DNA from: Thalassia testudinum
Lineage: Eukaryota; Streptophyta; Magnoliopsida; Alismatales; Hydrocharitaceae
DNA: 64,000 nucleotides
Direction of reading: 5' to 3'
Assembly: GCA_037157565.1 (NCBI GenBank)
Contig: JAZHRO010000003.1
Location: 69,752,501-69,816,500 of the forward strand
The translations under genes were made by a program, and so were the position numbers. Within the stretch, counting starts at the first letter, position 1; each line of letters starts with the position of its first letter. Shown piece after piece: positions 56,300 through 64,000 of this stretch. Under the pieces are notes generated by a model. That model ran no database searches, had not been told where the DNA came from, and saw only the letters and a list, made by a program, of their open reading frames with translations.

Positions 56300-57225
56300 G
56301 GGATCAAAACAAGGAGGAAGGCGGAGGGAGACGACGTGTCTCCCTCGCCGGAGGATGGCCGGAGACGAAAACCCATACCGTCTGTGCATTCGCACGGCCG
56401 GTATGGTGGGCTACAGCGACCAGGGGGGTGTCCCTGCGACGGCTGACGACGTAGGGCACCCCCGGTTTACTTGCCAGGTTTTCCCCCTCACCCTACGCGG
56501 CGCCATGCTCCGTGCAAGGTCGCCGGAGCATGGTGCTGGCAGGTTTTGCAGGGGGGACCTGATCGCAAAGAACGAAGGAGAGTTAGGGGCCAAAATGCGA
56601 GGGTTCAAAAGTTGAGGGCCAAAAAGTAAATATATGAGGACCAAAGTGTAAAGTTGGTCAAGGAGGTCTCTTCTTAGGCTCAAGTTTTTATACATGACTG
56701 ATTAGGACCTAAGGAATCTGATGGTGAATTTCATTTCTATATTAAACCTTGTTTGACCGGTCAATTTATGCGAAAACCCAAATTAAGTTATTAATTGGGC
56801 ATGGTTCTCAATGTAGGTCAAAATGGGTTCTGAAGGCCAAATTGAAGGTTCTAAACCATAGAGATTATTTTTCTATGAATTTTAGAGGGTTTATTCTATT
56901 TTTACTTTGCCTCGAACCTCGTGAATTGAAGTGGGTTATTTTAGGGTTACAGATTATCATTTAGTTTCTTGGAATTGCTGTAGCCCTTGTTAGATCATTT
57001 CATCCCACTTTTATTCTTATTAAGTTCCTTTGACCTGTGTTTGGGCCCTGAATTACCCTGTATGTAGATTATACTGGTAAAATTGCATTTTTACCCCTTA
57101 TGACTTATTTTCTCCTTAAACTCAGAATTCTCTGAGTTAAGCCTTTCCTTGAGTTATGTAGGAGCTTTTATCCTTTGTATTGGGTCAAAATGAGCTAGTT
57201 ATGGCTCATGATGACGTTCTCATCA

Positions 57226-57230
57226 CCTGT
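57226..57230. repeat. Right target-site duplication of element E (CCTGT)
   Basis: Exact copy of 46950-46954; the integrase of D resumes here. Confidence 0.95.
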
Positions 57231-57562
57231 CTCCTTAAAAGTCTTGGTGTCACCCATAAGGTGGCCACCCCGTATCATCCATAGACGAGCGGATAGGTTG
57301 AAGTGTGAAATAGGGAGATCAAATGAATTCTGGAAAAAGCTATAAGACCCGACAAGAAAGATTGGTCGAGGAAACTTGATGACGCTCTATGGGCTTACAG
57401 AACTGCTTATAAGATCCCCTTGGGTATGTCTTCCTTCTGTATAGTATATGGCAAAGCTTGCCATTTTCCTGTTGAGATTAAGCATAGAGCTTATTGGGCT
57501 ATTAAGAATGTCAACATGGATCTCAAAAATGTAGGCAAAGCACGCTTATTAGAATTGACCGA
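57231..57562 (+). pseudogene. int: Integrase of element D, C-terminal part, cut by G
   Basis: Resumes with LLKSLGVTHKVATPYHP, then stops in the region of the catalytic Glu (a stop in place of a conserved residue and EV-stop-NREIK), [49 protein letters not shown] and LLELTD. It is interrupted at 57563 by element G. The remaining C-terminus and D's 3' LTR are outside the window. Confidence 0.85.
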
Positions 57563-59265
57563 TGTTGAACATCGAGTTGCTTCGCTAATGTGTTTGGTTT
57601 TGAAAATCCTGTCGTCGTAGTATGAAAGTGAAGAACTTGTGTTCAACAAATAAAATTTATACCGAAATGAAAATCTTGGGTCGAACACAGGGAGGTGGAT
57701 GTTTGATTTAAAAACACGCATTTGTTTTATTTGTCACGAAGTAAATTAATTGATTAAAACTATCTAACTATTTACAATAAATAGAAGAGAGAGAGAGAAA
57801 GAGAGAGAGAGAGAATATTACAAACAAAAATCAAAAAGAGATATAGAATGAACAAGGAATTTCATCATTAGAAAGATTGTTCATTATACTAGAAAGCAGG
57901 AAAATGATTACACTAGAAAGGAGTAAATCTATTCTAGAAAGCAGTAAAAGGAATAGGGAGAGAGATATCCTCCTCGATGGTCACTTAGAGGACGAGCCGA
58001 ATGGGACGACGCCTGGACGAAGGAGGATGGAGTAGGACGAAGGAGGGAGAAGTAGGAAGAACGGGAACGGGGCAGCACGTCATTGTCGTCGTCGCAGGAT
58101 CCGCTTTCAAAAGGGAAACAAATAAGTTGACTTTATCTTGTGAGAAGCATCCCAGGTGTGGGATAAGCTTCTCTTGAGCTTTGGAGAGGGAGAGAAGAGA
58201 AGGGATGAGAATTTGGTGTAGAGGGGGTCTCCTTTTATAGTTGCAAGGAGTGGGGGCAATTTGGTCATTACAACTCTAAAAAATTAAATCAAGGGTCTTT
58301 AGTCACGGATAAAACCATCGCTAAAGCCCCATCGTGGGCATAGTGGGCGACGAGCATGCACCCATTCACCTCCTCGCGTGTAACGCATGCACACGTCCAG
58401 TTGATCTCAGCCGTCCGATTGCGAGATCAGACAACTTAAATCGCACCTCCGCCTGCCTCCTCTGCGCACCCGCCTGCATGTGATCCCGCGTGAGGTGAGG
58501 CGTTCGATACGACGTGAGCGTAATTGTGCGCGCGCGACCGTTCAATCGCAATCGAGCGATCAATCGTGCCCGCTCGCCTGCATCGCTCACCTGCTCTTTG
58601 CGTTTTGAACGCGTGTCGCCCGCTCACGATAAAGCATTCACCAGCTGTGCTATCGAGGAGAGATGGTCGCGTGGATGTTTTAAGTGGCACATGCTCATGG
58701 CCGTTGGATCAAGATCCAATGGCCCAGATCGTATGTTGGATCTTCTTTGGAGAGGCAACGACGGTCCTGAGGGCCAATTGGATGGTTGAGATGGCACCAC
58801 GTGGCGCCATCTTGGCTGTCCATCTTCTAGATGATGTAGATGGTGCCACGGGTGTTGAATTGAGTCGATTTTCGTGCTATTAGGCTGCGATCGTCGATCT
58901 GAATAGGTCCGTGCGGTTGGATTTGTCATTTGAAGTGTGGATTCACACCATCTTGGCCCTTGATTTTCTAGGGTTCCTCTATCTCTATCTGATGCTACAG
59001 ATGTCTGAGTAAGGCGATCTTAGAGTCGTTGAACTCAAATCGTCGCTTTGATCACATCTGTACAGTTGGATCTTTGATCTGAGGCCCTGATAAAAAGTTT
59101 ACCCTGTCCATGAACATAAAAGGAGACAGTTAACCTCCATTTTATTTAAACTAATGTAAATGCAAGATGATGCATGTTATGCAATATTTGTAGTATGCAT
59201 TGCAATCCTATGCTTAAGAACATGCATAAATAGACATCTTAAGTAGTGTAAACATGTTTACATCA
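57563..59265 (-). repeat. 3' LTR of element G
   Basis: 1,703 bp, TGTTGAACATC to TTTACATCA on the plus strand. Contains the tRNA-Asp-like segment (57611-57625), the U5 motif GGGTCGAACACAGGGAGG (57678-57695), an AG-repeat (57785-57815) and a minus-strand TATAAAAG box at 58232-58239. The LTR start matches F's in sequence (ATGTCTATT.ATGCATGTTCTTA, TATTGCATAACATGCATCATC). Confidence 0.9.
58232..58239 (-). promoter_or_regulatory. TATA box of element G LTR
   Basis: Minus-strand CAACTATAAAAGGAG. The corresponding segment is missing from F's 5' LTR. Confidence 0.55.
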
Positions 59266-60700
59266 TACCCCCATGCCTGTCTTTTGCTAGTCCCTAGCAA
59301 AAACTATATGCTATTTATAAAAGAATCAGGTTGGATTATTTGGGCTTGAGTTATTTTCAATCATTAAGAAAATGTTTACTTAGGATCTGAACTTTCAATG
59401 ACACAATAGTGCCCGAGTATTTGCCAAAATGCAGACCACCTCAAGCCCTAGCCTTATTAAAAGAAATTTTTCTTTTCCTCTTTTTTTTCCTCTTTTCAAA
59501 TTTTTTTGGATTTTTGAATTTTAGGGTTTTAGAGTGGCTTTCTACGCCTAAGTTTTGATGAGAACCCTAAGTTCTAAGCATCTTATTGTAAATGTTGTAG
59601 ACTCGTTGACTGACAGTTAAAACGGACTTCGGATTTCTACGCCTCTAGGTGACCTTAAAAAGAGAATTCTGCCTAAAGGTGTATCTTTACAACCGGTAGC
59701 TTTCTCCCAACTTTTTTTTTTTTACGGGGTCAATACAAGGGTGAATCCAGTGTATATCTCCCCAATTTATTCTACTTCTCCGCTTCTTCCTAAGTGTTTT
59801 GGGATTTTTCAGTGCATTTATTGAGCTGGGTTTTGGTCAACCGGTCGATGAGCTGTTACCACAGACAACTTGCTTGCCATGCTCGTGCAGCGAAGTGTGG
59901 CTTACTTCTCTTTTTTTTTCTTTTCTCCATTTTTTTTTTTAAGTAGGTGGCTTCCTTGGTCTAAGATTTACCTAAAGGCAGCAAAAAGTGAAAGGTCCAG
60001 TGACTGGGCTCTGGAAAACCTACCTATAGGCTATTACCCACGATAACTTGCTAGCCATATCACCCTAGAAGGTTCATTAGCTACCCAATTTCTGTTAAAA
60101 TCGCTGAACAATGAGTTAGTGATAGGATAGTGTGTAGATGCTTAAAACTCAAAATTCCCTCAAAATAGAGGGCGGGTTGATAAGTCGTGTACTTATCACC
60201 CAAACTTATTTAATCCAATTAAAATAGAATTCAGGTTGGCGAGGACTTGAAAAACAAATCAACATTTTAATGAATACACAGGCTGATTAAGTCCAAAGAC
60301 CTAGAGGGTCTTTGTGTTCAAATCATAATGTAGTATTTCCTAAGATTAAAAATTTTCTTAAACCCAAGTTCTCTTTCCTAATTCCACAAATTTTTTTTCT
60401 TTTTTTTTAAATAAAATAAAACAAATCTACGGAGCTGAGGAATAAATTCAGAGATGAATATCCACCCCCCATGCCTATCTAATGTAATATCCTCATTATA
60501 TTGAAAAGACATAAAATCGAGTGGAATAGCGTAGAAAGCACCTGAATTGCGTGAATATCAGGTCCACTCCATGATGAAAACTAAAAAGAACTGTATACGT
60601 GCTAAATTTAATGCCTTCAGCTAGGCACACTGTACAAAGAAGAGAAATAAGGAATTCACAGGTGCAGGTCAGAATCAGAACAAAAAGATGAAACCTTGGA
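59266..60700 (-). other. 3' noncoding region of element G
   Basis: Terminal purine tract and perfect 8-bp hairpin (59266-59302), two copies of the GTTATCGTGGGTAAC unit in diverged form (59825-59880, 60004-60060), T-rich runs, and the internal purine-tract module (60464-60498). An 84-codon frame at 60496-60750 is the decayed end of the ORF (GMGLNHNLVHICGHLL). Confidence 0.65.
60464..60498 (-). promoter_or_regulatory. Internal polypurine-tract module of G
   Basis: Minus strand TAATG-AGGA-TATTA, where two C-to-T changes leave a stem with one G-U pair, then GGCATGGGGGGT. Confidence 0.7.
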
Positions 60701-62297
60701 CTTGCCAGCAGATGTCCACAAATATGGACCAGATTGTGGTTCAGACCCATACCCCATAATTGAGAATATCTTAGGTTCTGGATAAAAATTACCTAAAACC
60801 TAAAATCAGTATGCAAGCGGGGTCGAGCCTGCGATTTTTGAGGATGCAACCCAAGACCAAAAAGGTAGGCTACAGAGAAATCAAGCTTAAAATGATAATC
60901 ATTGAATGTGTGCTTGGGTTTGACATCCTCAGAACAAATGTCGTAAGGGTCCTGATTTGATGGTTGGAGATGAAATGGAACCCTTAGATGCAGTCTTCTA
61001 CTTCCTACGGAGTTAGCTTCCCAAATTAGAACTTCCCAGCTTCTATCCTCCTCATTCAGAATGTTAAATTTCAGGACATCTTGCATAATCGCCCCATCTG
61101 AAATCTCCAAATCTAAATGATGTGGCTGAATCAGAATTGACTTGGGTCTAATTATCTCAGAAACAAAATCATCGATAAGCTCAATGGGGTGTAACTCATA
61201 ATCAGGGCATTTAATTGAATCCTCCAAAAAATGCGATTCTGGATCCATAATGTGAGCCCTAATAAAATCAGTTTCCTCAATTATTGGGCTATCAAATGTC
61301 TATCAGATTCCTCAGGCCCAATCGTCTCACAAAAATCATATTCTGTAAACTCGTGTGAGACTTCGTAACTTGAATCTTCACCATTAGAATCAAAGAAATC
61401 AAGATCCGTATTAATGTATGTCCCAAAATCATCTGTCACTTTTTATTCCAAGGAGACATACGTTTCCTCATACCCTGGCTCAGAGATCTCAGGTGAAGAA
61501 ATCAGATCATCCTTAATTGGTTGCTCTAATTCAATCTGGTCAGCCTCACAACATGTGTCCCCCCAAACAGGTGCCTGAACGGGTTTTGACATTGGCTTTC
61601 TTAAAGGGAGTTCATCCTGGAAATCATCCCATGACTGAACTAAAGCAACCACAAATCTCATCCTCAATTTCGCTAACTTCCCAAGTAGAAACTCACCTGG
61701 GTTCTTATCCTTGATATCCTAGAGCCAATACAACAAATACTTGTTCAAATCATCAATCATTTCAATCAGAGGATCCAATCTTTTAATGCAAGGTATTGGC
61801 TGAAGTTCTAAAGATTGTATGATATTCCCCAAGTTAGCCAGAACCTTTTCTTGAACCTTGTTACCTTGAACCAAATGAGTTGGTTCAAGATTGGGCGGGT
61901 TTGGGGTCAATGCAGGGGCATTAACGAATTGAGATTCGTTATACCCTTCCTGATAATAGGTCATTTCAGATTCTTCAAAAGGTGGTGATGACCTAAAGGC
62001 AGTGTAATTAGAGGATGGGTAAGGATCAGAGTATCCTCCTTGATTGTAGATCATATTAGGTTGTTCATGAAAGGTTGACGATCTATAATCGATGTGGCTC
62101 TGAGAAGGATAGAAATCACAATCAAAGTGTTTAGAGTTTGACCCTAAACACGGAGGTTCGGAACTATATCCCCAATTCGAGTTATCCCAACTAACTTATG
62201 GTTGATTACAGTATGAGTTGGGATAATCATCATGTTGAGGATAATTCAAAATAGGAGGGAAAGAGCAAGAATGCATGTAATATGTGGAAGGATTCAT
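60700..62297 (-). pseudogene. Broken ORF of non-autonomous element G
   Basis: ATG at 62297-62295 (MNPSTYYMHSCSFPP). The same frame runs to about 61443 with stops (after NQP, and at 61719-61721 where F has a Gln codon), then shifts before 61248. It aligns with F almost throughout: YNQGGYSDPYPSSNYTAFRSS, EMTYYQEGYNESQF, LEPLIEMIDD-like helix, acidic C-terminal half, RPRLHTDFRF and, after a stop, WGMGLNHNLVHICGHLL. Within the shared motif the first His is Asn. Function unknown. Confidence 0.75.
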
Positions 62298-63465
62298 GAG
62301 AGACGGGAGGAAGAAAGATGCCCTACAATACAAACAATCAAACCTGTCCTTAAGTGGGCTAGTCTAAATACCTACATACTCCCAAAACCTGTCTTAAGAT
62401 AAAGGAACAATTTGATCTACTTCTGTCTGTTCAATCCAACCAGTTAGAAGGAGGGACTAGGGAGAAGGTTCTTCCTTCAGCTTGCGCCTCCAGTTCCTAG
62501 TGTACCCCCCAGCCACGATTGTTTGATTCTGCTCCCCTAGCTAGACATCAGATTGAACAGTAGAAACAGACTAATCGAAAATAATCTCGTTCTGGGCTCT
62601 GAAGAGCGAGTCAAATCCTTAAGGCTAACGTCTACTCTATTTTATTTAGGGCTAGGTTTGAATGTGCTTTGGAATGTGATGGGCCCTTTATCTGGGTTGT
62701 TCCCTTAATGATTGATTGATTTGTGTGTGCGTGCACAACCAGTGGCTTTCAAACAAGATTATTTTTGATGCGGTGAATTTTAGGGTTCAAATCTTGCTTA
62801 GTAGCTTTTAGGATTCAACTTTAGTTATTTTCAAACAAGTTTTTGTTGGCACACCAGGTTTTGAAAGCATAGGTGAAGATGTTTTCCTTTAAAACTTAAA
62901 AGAATGTGGAGTGCCTGGTAAATCCCTAAGAGTTGAACCTATGTGGCAGCTACTTGATGAGTTGATTTTAATTGAAGTGGTGTGGCCCAATCAACTCAAA
63001 CAATTGGCCTGTTACACCACTTAATTAGGCACACAAGTGATTACCTAATCTAATTTCTACTCAATTATGTGTTTGAATGTGTGTACCGGCTCCAAAGATC
63101 GATTTACCAGTTGAGTTTGAAAATCAGATGAAGTTGTGTACCTCTTTGAGATTTTTTTTAAATTTTTTTCTATATTTTTAATATAGAAGTTGGGGCGGGT
63201 GTAGGTGTCAAACAACAAACAATCTAACCTTAGAGTTTATAAGAATACCTAGGTTGATTGATGTTTGCATTATTATGTGGTGGAATGAAAACTAATGGGT
63301 AGGAAGTGGGGGATAACTTACAAAACCTTCCACAGCACTTTACTCCAATCTACCACTTTTGCTCGTCTCAAAAGAGTACCTGCAATTACAATAAGAAAGG
63401 AGAGAAGTGAGGTAAATGATTCGTAAGTTGTAAAAAAAAATGCAAAAAAACCAAAGAGCGTCGCC
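62298..63465 (-). other. 5' leader of element G
   Basis: Matches F's leader over its length. Donor-like CAG|GTACTC (GT at 63379-63378), acceptor-like TTGTATTGTAG|GG ending at 62323, again 25 bases before the ATG. The 9-bp hairpin AAGTGGTGT/ACACCACTT with inner GGCC/GGCC is at 62975-63022. Confidence 0.55.
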
Positions 63466-63483
63466 TCCCCGGCAACAGTGCCA
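63466..63483 (-). promoter_or_regulatory. Primer-binding site of G (tRNA-Asp)
   Basis: Plus-strand TCCCCGGCAACAGTGCCA, two mismatches to the tRNA-Asp 3' end. Confidence 0.88.
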
Positions 63484-63486
63484 AAA

Positions 63487-64000
63487 TGTTGAATGTCGGG
63501 TTGCTCCGCTAACGTGTCTGGTTTTGAAAAACCTGTCGTCGTAGTATGAAAGCGAAGAACTCATATTCAACAAATAAAATTTATATCGGAATGAAAATCC
63601 CAAGTCGAACACAGGGAGGCAGACGTTCGATTTAAAAACATGCGTTTATTTTATTTGTCACGAAGTAAATTAATTGATTAGAACTATCTAACTATTTACA
63701 ATAAATAGAAGAGAGAGAGAGAATATTACAAACAAAAATAAAAAAGAGATGTAGAATGAACATGGAATTTCATCATTAGAAAGATTTTTCATTACACTAG
63801 AAAGCGGGAAAATGATTACACTAGAAAGTAGTAAATCTACTCTAGAAAGTAGTAAATCAATTCTATAAAGCAGTAAAAGGAATGGGGAGAGAGATATCCT
63901 CCTCGACGGTCGCTTGGAGGACGAGTCGGTCGGGACGACGCCTGGACGAAGGAGGATGGAGCAAGACGAAGGAGGGCGAAGTAGGAAGAACAGGAACGGG
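63487..64000 (-). repeat. 5' LTR of element G, partial
   Basis: TGTTGAATGTCGGG onward, colinear with 57563-58083 and cut by the window end. tRNA-Asp-like GTCGTCGTAGTATGA at 63535-63549; U5 motif at 63601-63620. Confidence 0.9.

Larger units (their letters stand above)
46955..57225 (-). mobile_element. Element E: young non-autonomous LTR retrotransposon with intact ORF
   Basis: 10,271 bp, minus strand: 5' LTR 54357-57225, perfect primer site 54335-54352, leader, intact ORF 51365-53236, internal purine tract 51098-51135, triplicated motif 50267-50414, terminal hairpin 49838-49859, 3' LTR 46955-49821. Target duplication CCTGT at 46950-46954 and 57226-57230 is perfect. LTRs differ by about 1 per 100 bases in compared blocks. 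There is no gag, protease, RT or integrase, so movement must have relied on proteins from elsewhere. Confidence 0.95.
54357..57225 (-). repeat. 5' LTR of element E
   Basis: 2,869 bp, colinear with 46955-49821. Minus-strand TATAAATA at 56292-56299 is the likely promoter for the 623-aa ORF. U5 motif at 54472-54488. The 92-bp double repeat lies at about 54710-54893. Confidence 0.95.
57563..64000 (-). mobile_element. Element G: non-autonomous LTR retrotransposon, partial
   Basis: Minus strand: 3' LTR 57563-59265, 3' noncoding region, internal purine tract 60464-60498, broken ORF about 60700-62297, leader, primer site 63466-63483, and the start of the 5' LTR from 63487 to the window end. Same family as F. 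The five bases before it, ACCGA (57558-57562), should recur after its right end, outside the window. LTR copies differ at about 7 of the first 55 bases. Confidence 0.9.

Overview
The window is plant nuclear DNA made entirely of nested LTR retrotransposons. I see no host gene, tRNA or rRNA gene, or CRISPR array. Athila-type Ty3 polyproteins, primer-binding sites for plant tRNA-Asp, TATA-driven LTRs and five-deep nesting point to a large, repeat-rich angiosperm genome. I cannot name the species.

Layout, using letters for the elements: (1) Element B, minus strand, 1-4137 and 21575-22523, is non-autonomous. (2) Element A, plus strand, 4138-21569, is inserted in B's 5' LTR with a perfect AGGGG target duplication. 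It is a complete Athila-like element with 4.3-kb LTRs and a single-frame gag-pol broken by three stops. (3) B's right edge abuts a relic of a reverse transcriptase (22524-22667), followed by an LTR-like sequence H (22668-24169) with an AGCT-rich tract. (4) Element F, plus, 24170-31278, is non-autonomous and cut in its 3' LTR by D. (5) Element D, plus, starts at 31279 and is a decayed autonomous Athila-like element whose 3' end is not seen. It is interrupted by C (minus, 32308-40361, in its 5' LTR), by E (minus, 46955-57225, in the integrase, perfect CCTGT duplication) and by G (minus, from 57563 past the window end, also in the integrase). Inferred order on the right side: relic, then H, F, D, and lastly C, E and G. 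On the left: relic, then B, then A.

The most interesting content is the group B, C, E, F and G. None encodes recognisable gag, protease, reverse transcriptase or integrase. Each instead carries, where gag-pol would be, one long ORF for an acidic Tyr/Pro/Ser-rich protein with a shared C-terminal motif of the type G-x-x-(L/I)-H/N-H. E's copy is uninterrupted (623 codons) and its LTRs are nearly identical. All elements share cis signals with the autonomous elements A and D: a tRNA-Asp primer site, a U5 segment resembling the complement of the 5' end of the same tRNA (15 of 15 bases in A), a U5 motif CCTCCC...CGACC, leader hairpins, an internal purine tract preceded by an AGGA-loop hairpin, and (where the end is visible) a second hairpin just before the terminal purine tract. 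I infer a two-part system in which Athila-like elements could supply proteins in trans to a diverse set of ORF-bearing parasites. The cis signals are seen in the sequence; the mobilisation is inference.
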